In this document: piece by piece, positions 6,394 through 14,172 of the stretch
How the letters are laid out: every line of letters begins with the position of its first letter
Position numbering within the stretch: the stretch's first letter is position 1
NCBI GenBank assembly: GCA_012511315.1
Contig: JAAZGI010000137.1
Location: 1-15,297, forward strand
Direction: 5' to 3'
DNA: 15,297 bases
DNA from: Clostridium sp.
GTDB lineage: Bacteria; Bacillota; Clostridia; Clostridiales; Clostridiaceae
The notes under the pieces: model-generated
What the model saw: only the letters and a program-made list of their open reading frames with translations
Database searches by the model: none
What the model was told of the DNA's origin: nothing
Translations under genes and position numbers: made by a program

Positions 6394-6423
6394 TTGTATA
6401 CATTCCTTGTAAAATGTATACAA
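6394..6423. promoter_or_regulatory. Paired palindromic operator, GntR-like
   Basis: Two copies of the palindrome TGTATACA (6395-6402 and 6415-6422) lie 20 bases apart centre to centre, about two helical turns. Together they form an 11-bp inverted repeat (TTGTATACATT and AATGTATACAA) with an 8-base spacer. Each copy fits the general GntR-family half-site pattern (yGT..ACr). It lies just upstream of the candidate promoter of the LEA-like gene. No GntR gene is in the window. Confidence 0.5.
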
Positions 6424-6583
6424 AACTTCTTATTCTTAATCTATTAGAATCATACTAAATCGCTGAATATGCCTATCTAATAAAGTCCACACCGAAATTA
6501 TTCTAGTCTTTTTACCGTCTAAATCCTAACTTATTTAGAAACCCTATGTTTAACCTGTCCGATCTTCATGCTAGCAATAGTTA

Positions 6584-7195
6584 TCAAAGTTTTGAAACAT
6601 AGGGGTTATCCTTTATGTAAAATCGATAAGGGTAATCAATTGCTTCTTGAGCATAATCGATTCCTATTCGTTTAGCAATCTGAATTTTAAATGTTTTGGC
6701 CAAACCTTCTTCTACATAAAGAATATCTTTACATAGATCTGTATTATTTAAACTACCATCAATTTTCATGGCTTGAGTTAATTTACCGGGACCATTAGTG
6801 ATATTTCGTTTTTGATAACTGGTCAATTCTTCTGTCCTCTTATTAAACCGATTAAAAACCATTTGTTCTATGTTTTCGATGGGCTCAATAGCTCGGATTA
6901 AAACGCCTTCTGGAACTCCCTCTTTTGCAGTGATTAAGTTCAAGCAATAATGCATACCCCATATAAAATACACATAGGCCGTACCAGGCTGTTTATACAT
7001 AGTTTCCACTCGTTTTGTTATCTTTCCGCTGTAGGAATGAGCAGCTTTATCCGATAAGCCCAAGTAAGCTTCCGTCTCCACAATCATTCCCTTTAATGTT
7101 GTACCCTCTATTTGATGAACCAAGATCTTGCCCAACAACTCCTGAGCTACTGTTAAGGTATCTCGCGCAAAAAAACTTCGTTCCAACTTACCCAT
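6584..7195 (-). CDS. mpg: 3-methyladenine DNA glycosylase (AAG/Mpg family)
   Basis: This enzyme starts base-excision repair by removing alkylated purines from DNA. The 203-residue length is normal for bacterial AAG homologues. The motifs are in order: RSFFARDTLTVAQELLGKILVH at the N-terminus, the catalytic VETEAYLG with its active-site glutamate, then AYVYFIWGMHYCLNL, EGVLIRAIEP and the late NGPGKLTQAMKID. I place the start at 7193-7195 because GGAGG lies about ten bases upstream; an ATG at 7220-7222 would add nine residues without a good ribosome site. It is a single gene on the minus strand, and the nearest gene upstream (ending 7994) is about 800 bases away. Confidence 0.93.
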   Translation of the reverse strand: MGKLERSFFARDTLTVAQELLGKILVHQIEGTTLKGMIVETEAYLGLSDKAAHSYSGKITKRVETMYKQPGTAYVYFIWGMHYCLNLITAKEGVPEGVLIRAIEPIENIEQMVFNRFNKRTEELTSYQKRNITNGPGKLTQAMKIDGSLNNTDLCKDILYVEEGLAKTFKIQIAKRIGIDYAQEAIDYPYRFYIKDNPYVSKL

Positions 7196-7436
7196 AATTT
7201 GTGCCCTCCACAACATCTTCATTAAGCAAAACTTCTTTTTACATTTAGATCCTAATGGTTTAATCTCTTAACCTTTGCTTAACCATTAATTATATAGAAA
7301 ACTAAATTTAATTTTTAAAGCAATTTTCAAATCATTTTCAAATTATTTTAAATTTAAAATATACCTTGGCTTTTGTCTTAAAATAATTTTACTATATTCT
7401 TAATGGGAAGAGCTCCATCTAACATTTCTTTAAAGA

Positions 7437-7589
7437 TTATTTAATACATTGATGTTTACATTTCGCCTCATGAATCGTAAGATTAAACCACTGACTTTTC
7501 AATTTGGAGCTGGCCATATCAAACAACCTTAAAGGGACCTCCCGACTTGACACAAGCCCCTCATAAGCACCCTGGGTCTTAATATACCT
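7437..7589 (-). pseudogene. Possible degenerate coding remnant
   Basis: A 50-codon open minus-strand frame lies between TGA (7590-7592) and TAA (7437-7439). It has no start codon at its head, and its first ATG is at 7515-7517. Its composition is less AT-rich than its flanks, and the translation has mixed protein-like content (VPLRLFDMASSKLKSQWF, HEAKCKHQC). Another frame just upstream (ending at the TAG at 7607-7609) encodes a second protein-like stretch, NLLEFIKLLFANQITTFAMP, so a frameshifted remnant such as an old transposase end is possible. I do not recognise the family. Confidence 0.25.
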
Positions 7590-7595
7590 TCAGAG

Positions 7596-7674
7596 AAAAA
7601 AACCGACTAGGGCATCGCAAAAGTTGTTATCTGGTTTGCAAATAACAGCTTAATAAACTCTAGCAAGTTTTTTT
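7596..7674. ncRNA. Composite structured hairpin, possible small RNA or terminator
   Basis: Nested pairings are visible: AAAAAAAC (7596-7603) with GTTTTTTT (7667-7674); a symmetric three-by-three internal loop; CTAGGG (7607-7612) with CTCTAG (7658-7663), one G-T pair; and an apical stem AAGTTGTTAT (7621-7630) with ATAACAGCTT (7642-7651), one G-T pair. Both strands end in a T run. It could be the 3' end of a small RNA, a terminator, or the end of a degenerate element. No known RNA family is recognised. Confidence 0.4.
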
Positions 7675-7747
7675 CTTCTCTAACATACTTGTAACCATTT
7701 GTTGTGTTTCATAGTGGGGATTTGGAAGAAGCAACTGCAACTCAAAA

Positions 7748-7790
7748 CCCACCAAGGAGTTAGCACATAACTCTCCTTAGTGGGCTTTTA
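7748..7790. terminator. Terminator-like hairpin downstream of small hypothetical gene
   Basis: CCCAC-C-AAGGAG (7748 onwards) pairs with CTCCTT-A-GTGGG (ending 7784), with AAAA before it and CTTTTA after it. It works on either strand. On the minus strand it would end the transcript of the gene at 7994-8278, about 200 bases downstream of its stop. Confidence 0.65.
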
Positions 7791-7993
7791 AATAGTAGGT
7801 TATTCTATTAAGTCAAATCCATCAAGCTTGGTATTTTCCAGTTGGAGAAGCAAAAATAGTCTAGAAACTTTATGACGTGATTCTTTTTATTTAAGGGTTT
7901 AGTATTATCTTTCCCGATTCTCAATTTAAGCTAGAAAGAATTTAAACCTGATACCTTTTCTGTAGCAACTGGCAACGGCTAAGACTGATGGAT

Positions 7994-8278
7994 TTAAATA
8001 ATATCCACATTTCCTTTCCGCACGTCAATTATATAGTAATATTCTTCCGCTATGACTTCCATAAATTCGTCTTCGTTTAAATCATCGTACCGATACACTC
8101 CTCCTTGGATTAAACAATCATAAATGAGTTCTGCCAATAGCTGGTTTTCTCTTAGAATTTTTTGATGCCTTTGTTCGTATTCATAAGGAAAATCTAAACT
8201 ATATTCGAATCCACTCACCTTCCCATGCAAGAATGACTTTGTCATGTTTAGTAAGGCATTAATATTTGGAGTTTTCAT
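7994..8278 (-). CDS. Small acidic hypothetical protein
   Basis: I do not recognise this 94-residue protein. It is soluble, acidic towards the C-terminus and rich in aromatic residues: SGFEYSLDFPYEYEQRHQKI near the middle, ELIYDCLIQGGVYRYDDL, then EDEFMEVIAEEYYYIIDVRK at the end. The start at 8276-8278 has AAGGGG nine bases upstream; an earlier in-frame start at 8321-8323 would add 15 lysine-rich residues. No signal peptide or membrane segment is seen. Single-gene layout: tandem terminators from ptsH lie just upstream (8382-8463), so it needs its own promoter in 8279-8381. Compact acidic proteins of this kind are sometimes immunity proteins, but nothing here shows that. Confidence 0.7.
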   Translation of the reverse strand: MKTPNINALLNMTKSFLHGKVSGFEYSLDFPYEYEQRHQKILRENQLLAELIYDCLIQGGVYRYDDLNEDEFMEVIAEEYYYIIDVRKGNVDII

Positions 8279-8381
8279 CTTAACTATCCCCTTGTTTTTT
8301 ATTTCACCTTTTATTTTGTCCATTTATTTTTGCTAAAAAAGACCTTTTCATTTTAACATTGAATACAATTCATCCACAACA

Positions 8382-8421
8382 AAAATGTCTCAAAGGCAAG
8401 ATCCTTTTAATGAGACATTTT
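8382..8421 (-). terminator. Second tandem terminator downstream of ptsH
   Basis: An 11-bp stem, AAAATGTCTCA (8382-8392) with TGAGACATTTT (8411-8421), has an inner AAGG/CCTT pairing. Read on the minus strand it ends in ATTTTTGTTG, a good T run. Confidence 0.7.
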
Positions 8422-8427
8422 AAATAA

Positions 8428-8463
8428 CCCCCTAATCCTGAATATTAATCCAAGATTAGGGGG
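8428..8463 (-). terminator. Terminator downstream of ptsH
   Basis: A perfect 10-bp GC-rich stem, CCCCCTAATC (8428-8437) with GATTAGGGGG (8454-8463), has a 16-base loop. On the minus strand it is followed by TTATTTAAAA. It lies about 60 bases after the ptsH stop and may also work on the plus strand (TTTCGTTTAAA). Confidence 0.8.
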
Positions 8464-8526
8464 TTTCGTTTAAAAACTAGGTTTAGCCTTTGTAAATCTT
8501 AGTTTCATGACCGCATTTAAACGGAG

Positions 8527-8787
8527 CTATTCTTCTAGGTTTGCAATCAGGCTTGAAAGCTCTTCTGCTGCTTTTTCTTCGTCTTCACCACTAGTGATGA
8601 CTTTTATGACGGATCCCTTGACTACGCCTAAGGATAATACACCAATTAAGCTTTTTACATTTGCTCTTTTGCCATTGAATTCAATGCTTATATCCGATTG
8701 ATAGGTCGATGCTCGTTTGACTAGCAACGTTGCTGGTCTAGCATGTAGTCCAGTGGGATTATTCACTGTTACTTCTTTAATTATCAC
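8527..8787 (-). CDS. ptsH: HPr, phosphocarrier protein of the PTS
   Basis: HPr carries phosphate from enzyme I to the sugar-specific EIIA proteins in the cytoplasm. The 86-residue protein has the phosphorylated His15 in NPTGLHARPAT (10-20) and the regulatory Ser46 in ANVKSLIGVLSLGVVKG (42-58). Ser46 is the site used by HPr kinase for catabolite repression in Firmicutes, which implies CcpA-type control in this organism. The start is GTG, with GAGGTG about five bases upstream; the overlapping ATG is immediately followed by TGA in its own frame. It lies 134 bases downstream of crr in the same direction and ends in two tandem terminators. Enzyme I (ptsI) is not adjacent, unlike the common ptsHI arrangement. 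Confidence 0.96.
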   Translation of the reverse strand: MIIKEVTVNNPTGLHARPATLLVKRASTYQSDISIEFNGKRANVKSLIGVLSLGVVKGSVIKVITSGEDEEKAAEELSSLIANLEE

Positions 8788-8921
8788 ATTTTCACCTCAT
8801 TCTCACTGGTTCATATATAAACAGTATACACTAATAGAAAAATGCATAGTTATATTTTATTCTTGTTTACTAAACATTTAGGTTTTTATTTTTTTAATGG
8901 GTTCTTCATTCTAGCTTTTTA

Positions 8922-9380
8922 TTACTTTAGATAAATTTCCATGAAACGCTGAAAACTATCTGTGATGCTAAAGTCAATATTAACATGGCTAACACCCGTC
9001 CGATTGGAAATGATAATAGGTGTCGTGATATCAGCATGGTTTGAAACATAATCTTGATCCATAAAAATGAGTTTATCCCCCAAAGTGACTTGATCACCTA
9101 CACGAACATAAGAGGAAAAACCTCGTCCGCCAAGCTTTTCAGCATTGATTGCACAGTGAATCAATATTGTGAGTTCTGGTGAGACTGCAATTCCAACGGT
9201 ATTATTGTTTTCACCAACCAATACGACTTTACCTGATACTGGTGCATAAAAGATATCTTCTTTCGGGATTATAGCAACCCCTAATCCATCCACCGTCTCA
9301 TCGGCTAAGTATTCGTTGACTTCATTTAGTGGCATTAGTTCGCCACGTACGGGCATATACAAATCCACTTTATTGGCCAT
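8922..9380 (-). CDS. crr: EIIA-Glc-like PTS protein, one active-site His missing
   Basis: EIIA-Glc domains accept phosphate from HPr and pass it to EIIB, or act as regulators. The 152-residue single domain shows MPVRGELMPLNEV, DGLGVAIIPKE (31-41), APVSGKVVLVGE (46-57), TILIHCAINAEKLGGRGF (71-88) and VTLGDKLIFMD. The phospho-acceptor histidine (E. coli His90) is kept at His75 of this protein. The first active-site histidine (E. coli His75, usually in HAIGI or HAFSI) is replaced: the site reads NNTVGI, with Asn60 in its place. The start codon lies three bases after the aspB stop, and its AAGGAG ribosome site is formed by the last aspB codons, so the two are translationally coupled. No EIIBC gene is nearby, so it may serve a distant permease or act as a regulator. 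Confidence 0.88.
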   Translation of the reverse strand: MANKVDLYMPVRGELMPLNEVNEYLADETVDGLGVAIIPKEDIFYAPVSGKVVLVGENNNTVGIAVSPELTILIHCAINAEKLGGRGFSSYVRVGDQVTLGDKLIFMDQDYVSNHADITTPIIISNRTGVSHVNIDFSITDSFQRFMEIYLK

Positions 9381-9383
9381 TGT

Positions 9384-10583
9384 TTACTCCTTATCCATTG
9401 AGTTAATAAATTCCTTCACGCGGTCCATTCCTCTTTCAATATTTTCTCTGGATGTGGCATAAGAAAGACGCACAAAGCCTTCAATTCCAAAGCCTTCACC
9501 TGGAACAACGGCCACTAATTGATCGGAGAGCAGTTGATCGGAGAAGTCTAGTGCTGTTTCAATGGTTTTCCCTTTGTATGTACGCCCCAGCAATTTATGG
9601 ATATCCATCATAACATAGAAGGCACCCTCTGGCTTAATACATGACACATCATCAATGGTTTCTAGCTTTTCTACTAATAAGTCACGGCGAGCTTTAAATT
9701 CCTTTTTCATCTCAGAAACAAAGCTTTGATCACCAGCAATGGCCTCTAATGCAGCGTACTGGGAGATCGAAGAAGGGTTTGAAGTCATGTGGCTTTGAAT
9801 GGAGGACATCTTTTTTACAAGATCAGCTGGTCCTGCTAAGTAGCCTATTCTCCAACCTGTCATTGCGTAAGCTTTACTTACTCCATTAATTACAATGGTT
9901 CGCTCATAAGCATCTTGTGAAACGCTAGCAATGGAATGATGCGCTTCACCACCATAAATAAGTTCTTCATAAATCTCGTCAGAAACAATCATTAAATCAT
10001 GCTTCTTAGCAACTTCAGCTAAAGCAGCTAATTCATCTTCCCTATAAATTGTTCCTGCTGGATTGTTTGGACTATTAATAATCATGACCTTGGTACGGTC
10101 GCTGATATGCTCTTCTACGAGCTCAGGTGTCAGTTTGTATTGATTGTCAGCTGAACCCATGATCATGATTGGAACGCCACCAGCAAGCTTTACGAGCTCA
10201 GGATAGCTAACCCAGTATGGAACTGCCATAATAACTTCATCGCCATCATCTACTAGAGCCAACATGCTATTAGCTAAGCATTGTTTTGCTCCTGTGGAAA
10301 CCATGACTTGTGCAGGCGTGTATTCTAATCCGTTGTCATTCTTAAACTTATTGACAATGGCCGTTTTCAGCTCATTAATTCCAGGCGTGGGTGTATATTT
10401 TGTTTTTCCATCGTGCATAGCCTTTATAGCAGCTTCGATGATATTATCTGGTGTGTTGAAATCCGGTTCGCCGGCTCCAAAACTAATAACGTCCTGACCT
10501 TCAGCTTTAAGCTGTCCAGCTTTAGCTGTGATTGCCAAGGTGACTGAGGGGGTGATTTGTGATACTCTTTCTGAATATTTCAT
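9384..10583 (-). CDS. aspB: Aspartate aminotransferase, class I PLP enzyme
   Basis: It probably transfers the amino group between aspartate and 2-oxoglutarate, linking the citric-acid intermediates to amino-acid synthesis in the cytoplasm. The 399-residue length fits subgroup Ib (Bacillus AspB type). Visible are FGAGEPDFNTP (35-45), YTPTPGINELK (63-73), the PLP-contact INSPNNPAGTIY (169-180), SDEIYEELIYGG (201-212) and the Schiff-base lysine Lys237 in VSKAYAMTGWRIGY. The ribosome site AAGGAG is about 13 bases before the ATG, which is long; no better start is seen because an in-frame TAA lies just upstream. It is coupled to crr. Related specificities (for example aromatic or prephenate) cannot be excluded from motifs alone. 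Confidence 0.93.
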   Translation of the reverse strand: MKYSERVSQITPSVTLAITAKAGQLKAEGQDVISFGAGEPDFNTPDNIIEAAIKAMHDGKTKYTPTPGINELKTAIVNKFKNDNGLEYTPAQVMVSTGAKQCLANSMLALVDDGDEVIMAVPYWVSYPELVKLAGGVPIMIMGSADNQYKLTPELVEEHISDRTKVMIINSPNNPAGTIYREDELAALAEVAKKHDLMIVSDEIYEELIYGGEAHHSIASVSQDAYERTIVINGVSKAYAMTGWRIGYLAGPADLVKKMSSIQSHMTSNPSSISQYAALEAIAGDQSFVSEMKKEFKARRDLLVEKLETIDDVSCIKPEGAFYVMMDIHKLLGRTYKGKTIETALDFSDQLLSDQLVAVVPGEGFGIEGFVRLSYATSRENIERGMDRVKEFINSMDKE

Positions 10584-10729
10584 ATTTGTTTAATATCTCC
10601 TTACCATTACATTGTTGTACCTTAAATATAACATAGTTTAAACTCTTTACAGGGACCAATGAAAACAATTACTTAAGACTAAAAATAATTCCTCAACCTC
10701 TAACAATTTGTAGCAGATTGGCTCTTTTT

Positions 10730-11971
10730 TTAAAGGTTTGTAAATTTATCCACACTAGATAGTAATCGGGTAGCTAATCCCCGCCAGGTTAAATTTGATA
10801 AATCTGGCATCGCTGACTTGCCTAGACCTTTAGCTAAAAAAAGAATGCTTTCGGCAATGCTATCTGTAAACTCCAGCCGACCTTCATCGCTGGGTTCATC
10901 CATTGAACCCATGTCTGGTCGTTTGATGAGATTAACGCGAGAGGCAAAAGGTTTTAACCAATCAGAAAACCCAGGTAAATTAGTCACAGCTACTGACATG
11001 CCACAAGCCAATGCCTCTGGAACCACTAAAGGCATACCTTCATAATAAGATGGCAAGATGAAAATATGACTTTGTCGGTAGATTTTCACAATATCCTTTT
11101 GCTGCAAGAGTCCCGTCAGCTTAATAGGATAAGATTTTTCTGCTGCTAGAGCTTCAATTTCAGCTGTTTCTCTCGGATTTGCCCCTCCCCCAATTAATGT
11201 TAGATGAATGGAGTGGTGTCTAGCTACCTGGTCGCAAGCATTTAACAATTCCGGCACTCCTTTCGCTTTAGCCAGTTTCCCAGTATAAACTAACTGCAAA
11301 GGGTTCGGCGGCATCGGTTGCTCCTCTTGACCTTCTTTCAGATTGAACAAGGTGTCATCAAAACCTGATCCCAAGACACGGATCAAACCGCTCGGAATTT
11401 GATAGACTGCGTGGATTTGTTTTGCTTGTTCTCCGTGGGTTGAAACCACTCGATCTAAAAGACCAATTCCCTCCCGAATCATTTGATGCCATCTTTGCGT
11501 ATTTCCAAACTGTCGTAACTCAGATCCATGGCAAATACCCATTAAAGGAATTTTTGCCACCTTGTCTTCTTGTGAGCGAATCCAGCGAGCCGCCTCTGCC
11601 GTCAACAGATATAAATGCTCGAAAATAATTAAATCTGGAGCAAAAGAATGAATGGACCTTTCAATCTTTTCTAAGAATACCTGGAGCATCTTTTCAGCAT
11701 GATCATCACTCATTCCAGAATAAAGCGTACTCTGATAAGGCATTACATCGCTCATTCCAGGTACTGGGAAAGGTAACTCTGTTGACTTAAAAACTACTGA
11801 ATCCCAGGTCAATGGATGATTAGTGTTAGGAAGGACGATCTCATCACCTTGGTTTAAACCACAAATAATATGTTGCTCATGGTCTTTCCCCATAGCCTCC
11901 ACAATGCCAGTGAGATAGACTCCAGAGCCCGTCGCAAAAGGTTTTTGAGTAATTACATGTAAAATTCGCAC
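10730..11971 (-). CDS. Glycosyltransferase family 4 (GT-B fold)
   Basis: This is a cytoplasmic or peripheral-membrane sugar transferase of 413 residues. The N-terminal Rossmann half begins MRILHVITQKPFATGSGVYLTGI, with the typical GGG/GSG acceptor-side loop. The C-terminal half has LVYTGKLAKAKGVPELL, HLTLIGGG and the GT4 signature FILPSYYEGMPLVVPEALACG, including the E-x7-E pair that binds the sugar nucleotide. The start is GTG with GGAGG six bases upstream. No sugar-nucleotide or polymer-export genes are adjacent, so the acceptor is unknown; glycolipid or cell-surface polysaccharide synthesis is likely for the family. A 146-base gap separates it from aspB, with no clear terminator between them, so joint transcription is possible. 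Confidence 0.9.
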   Translation of the reverse strand: MRILHVITQKPFATGSGVYLTGIVEAMGKDHEQHIICGLNQGDEIVLPNTNHPLTWDSVVFKSTELPFPVPGMSDVMPYQSTLYSGMSDDHAEKMLQVFLEKIERSIHSFAPDLIIFEHLYLLTAEAARWIRSQEDKVAKIPLMGICHGSELRQFGNTQRWHQMIREGIGLLDRVVSTHGEQAKQIHAVYQIPSGLIRVLGSGFDDTLFNLKEGQEEQPMPPNPLQLVYTGKLAKAKGVPELLNACDQVARHHSIHLTLIGGGANPRETAEIEALAAEKSYPIKLTGLLQQKDIVKIYRQSHIFILPSYYEGMPLVVPEALACGMSVAVTNLPGFSDWLKPFASRVNLIKRPDMGSMDEPSDEGRLEFTDSIAESILFLAKGLGKSAMPDLSNLTWRGLATRLLSSVDKFTNL

Positions 11972-12127
11972 AACATGCCTCCAATCTATTTTCTAGTTAT
12001 AAGAGTTTCTATTAGTTTTCTTCACGTGTTAAAGTCTTAAAATTTAACTATTTTAAATCTTAACCACTCTTATATCTTAACACTTTTTTATATCTCGCCC
12101 ACGGTGAAATTCTATCGGCTTGATTTC

Positions 12128-12175
12128 TGTGTTTAGTAATGTGTTTAGTATTATGTCTAATAATGTTTTAAAAAC
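12128..12175. repeat. Degenerate 12-bp tandem repeat, 3-4 units
   Basis: Units TGTGTTTAGTAA (12128-12139), TGTGTTTAGTAT (12140-12151), TATGTCTAATAA (12152-12163) and a further degenerate unit follow one another with no gaps. Confidence 0.65.
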
Positions 12176-12298
12176 AATTGAACGAGTTTAAGTTTTATTT
12201 TGAGAGCTATTCATTCTTTTTTATTGTACGAAAAAGGTGCTGATGATTATTCACCAACACCAAATATTGTTGATCCATTAAATTATATTTTAATCATC

Positions 12299-12378
12299 GA
12301 AAGTGCCTTAATGGAAAGAGTCTTAATAGAAAGTGTCTTAATAGAAAGTGTCTTAATCGAAAGTGTCTTAATAGAAAC
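12299..12378. repeat. 15-bp tandem repeat, about 5 units
   Basis: Units GAAAGTGTCTTAATA start at 12299, 12314, 12329, 12344 and 12359, followed by a partial unit. The units at 12329 and 12359 are identical, and the one at 12344 differs by one base. The multiple-of-three period gives a false pentapeptide frame (VLIES repeated) on the plus strand. Confidence 0.9.
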
Positions 12379-12422
12379 AGCCTTCAAAATGTCATTTTAA
12401 AGAAACTTTTAAAAAAGACTTT

Positions 12423-12448
12423 AAAAAAAGGACACACAGGGTGTCCTT
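12423..12448 (-). terminator. Rho-independent terminator of rny
   Basis: A perfect 8-bp stem, AAGGACAC (12428-12435) with GTGTCCTT (12441-12448), has a 5-base loop. On the minus strand it runs into seven T residues. It begins eight bases after the rny stop. Confidence 0.9.
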
Positions 12449-12455
12449 CCTTAAA

Positions 12456-14042
12456 CTATTTAGCGTAATCGATAGCTCTCGTCTCTCGGATCACGTTGAT
12501 CTTAATCTGGCCTGGGTAATCCAACTCTTCTTCGACTCGCTTGACGATATCTTTCGCCATTTGAGAAGCTCCCAGATCATCTACTACTTCCGGTTTGACA
12601 ACGATTCTGATTTCTCTTCCAGCCTGGATCGCATAAGATTTCTCCACGCCTTCGTACGAATTTGCAATTTCTTCTAATTTTTCTAATCTTCTAATGTAAG
12701 TTTCAAGGGTTTCACGTCTGGCGCCTGGTCTAGCTGCTGATATTGCATCAGCTGCCTGAACTAAAACGGCTTCCAAGTTGTCCATCTCTAAATCTCCATG
12801 ATGTGCACCAATGGCGTTAACCACAGCTGGGGATTCATGATATTTTTTAGCTAAATCTGCACCAATGGTAGCATGTGAACCTTCAACTTCATGGTCCACG
12901 GCTTTTCCGATATCATGGAGCAGTCCAGCACGTTTTGCTACTGTCGGATCTAAGCCCAGTTCAGCTGCCATCAAACCACACAATTTAGACACTTCAATAG
13001 AGTGTTTTAATACGTTCTGGCCATAACTGGTTCTGAATTTGAGTCGACCGACTAATTTTTGCAGTTCAGGATGGAGATTGTGGATGCCTGTTTCAAAGGC
13101 TGCCTGTTCTCCCTCTTCCTTGATTCCAATTTCAACATCTCGTTTGGACTTCTCCACCATCTCTTCAATTCTGGCAGGGTGAATACGGCCATCTACGATA
13201 AGTTTTTCCAAAGCATTCTTAGCAATTTCTCTCCGTATCGGATCAAAACTGGATAGTATAACTGCTTCTGGTGTGTCATCGATGATGAGATCTACTCCCG
13301 TCAAAGTTTCAAGTGTTCTGATGTTTCGTCCTTCACGGCCAATAATCCGGCCTTTCATTTCATCACTAGGAAGTGACACGACATGAACTGTGGTCTCTGA
13401 CACGTGGTCTGAAGCACAACGTTGAATGGATTGGGTAATAATTTCTCTGGCACGCCGATCGCCTTCTTCTCTGGCTCGGGTTTCAATTTCCTTGACCAAA
13501 ATGGCTGCTTCATGCTTTGCGTCTTCACTAATTTCATCTAGTAAGACACGCTTGGCTTCATCTGAGGTGTAGCCAGAAACTCTTTCCAATTCCTTTTTAC
13601 GTTGATTGTAAAGATCTTCAGCCTCTTTTTCCTTGTCCTGAATATCATTCAGTTTTCGGTTAAGAGTATCTTCTTTCTTCTCCATGTTGTCGATCTTGCG
13701 GTCCAGTGTTTCTTCCTTCTGGATGGCTCGTCTCTCTAAACGGGTAATCTCAGAACGACGTTCTTTGACTTCCTTGTCTAGTTCAACGCGCAACTTGTGG
13801 TTTTCATCTTTTGCCTCAAGTAAGGCTTCTCTTCTAAGACTTTCTGCTTTTTCTTTTGCTGTCTCCAGATCCGACTGAATCTTTACGTCTGAATCCTTCA
13901 ACTTCATTTCTGCTTCTTTTAATTTATTTCTAGAAACAATGCCTGAAACAATAAATATTCCAAGCGCAACAGCCACTAGAACAACGGTGAAAACTACGTC
14001 TCCCCCTAGTGCTAGTATCGGCGTCACTAATATGCCTTTCAT
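12456..14042 (-). CDS. rny: Ribonuclease Y
   Basis: RNase Y is the membrane-anchored endoribonuclease that starts mRNA decay in many Firmicutes. The 528 residues show the standard order: an N-terminal transmembrane helix (about 15-36), a long Lys/Glu-rich coiled coil (about 40-195), a KH RNA-binding domain with [12 protein letters not shown] (231-242), and an HD phosphohydrolase domain with [12 protein letters not shown] (374-385; metal ligands His376-Asp377) and IGAHHGD (411-417). The C-terminal domain ends in [14 protein letters not shown]. The start ATG has GGAGG nine bases upstream. It has its own promoter (14128-14156) and terminator (12423-12448), so it is probably a single-gene unit. 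It lies directly after recA; no recX is found between them. Confidence 0.98.
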   Translation of the reverse strand: MKGILVTPILALGGDVVFTVVLVAVALGIFIVSGIVSRNKLKEAEMKLKDSDVKIQSDLETAKEKAESLRREALLEAKDENHKLRVELDKEVKERRSEITRLERRAIQKEETLDRKIDNMEKKEDTLNRKLNDIQDKEKEAEDLYNQRKKELERVSGYTSDEAKRVLLDEISEDAKHEAAILVKEIETRAREEGDRRAREIITQSIQRCASDHVSETTVHVVSLPSDEMKGRIIGREGRNIRTLETLTGVDLIIDDTPEAVILSSFDPIRREIAKNALEKLIVDGRIHPARIEEMVEKSKRDVEIGIKEEGEQAAFETGIHNLHPELQKLVGRLKFRTSYGQNVLKHSIEVSKLCGLMAAELGLDPTVAKRAGLLHDIGKAVDHEVEGSHATIGADLAKKYHESPAVVNAIGAHHGDLEMDNLEAVLVQAADAISAARPGARRETLETYIRRLEKLEEIANSYEGVEKSYAIQAGREIRIVVKPEVVDDLGASQMAKDIVKRVEEELDYPGQIKINVIRETRAIDYAK

Positions 14043-14127
14043 GATATGCGTCCTCCCGCAATGTATTTGATTACGAGGCGGCGTATCTTTAACAAAAGGG
14101 CTGGTAGAGCTAAATTAGTTCTATTCT

Positions 14128-14156
14128 ATTTTACTGGAACGGGAGATTTTAGTCAA
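14128..14156 (-). promoter_or_regulatory. Sigma-A promoter of rny
   Basis: On the minus strand, -35 TTGACT (14151-14156) and -10 TAAAAT (14128-14133) have exactly 17 bases between them, each one mismatch from consensus. It lies just after the recA terminator and about 85 bases before the rny start. Confidence 0.7.
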
Positions 14157-14172
14157 TGGATTAAAATGCAAG

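Larger units (their letters stand above)
6194..6583. other. Regulatory spacer upstream of the LEA-like gene
   Basis: This spacer holds the AGGAGG without a standard start (6223-6228), a candidate -10 region (6348-6358) and a paired TGTATACA operator (6394-6423). I see no gene and no obvious terminator for the glycosylase gene ending at 6584. Confidence 0.5.
7196..7993. other. Gene-poor 800-base region with hairpins and possible remnant
   Basis: No convincing intact gene is seen. 7223-7435 is very AT-rich and should hold the glycosylase promoter, which I could not pin down. 7437-7589 is a less AT-rich open frame on the minus strand, 7596-7674 is a composite hairpin ending in a T run, and 7748-7790 is a terminator-like hairpin. 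7800-7990 shows nothing I can identify. Confidence 0.5.
11972..12455. other. Repeat-rich spacer between rny and glycosyltransferase
   Basis: This 484-base non-coding stretch contains two tandem repeats (12128-12175 and 12299-12378), loose 18-base near-repeats around 12055-12090 and the rny terminator (12423-12448). A promoter for the glycosyltransferase should lie near its left end, but only a TATAAC hexamer without a clear -35 is seen. A plus-strand frame at 12200-12400 is a product of the 15-bp repeat and has no ribosome site. Confidence 0.6.

Noticed and set aside
7505..7520. Resemblance of the minus strand GCCAGCTCC to the 3' end of tmRNA
   Set aside because: Only a few bases match, with no T-arm, acceptor stem or tag reading frame around it.
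12200..12400. Plus-strand frame with VLIES pentapeptide repeats
   Set aside because: It is a translation of the 15-bp repeat. It begins at a TTG without a ribosome site and does not fit the A(D/N)LxX pentapeptide-repeat pattern.
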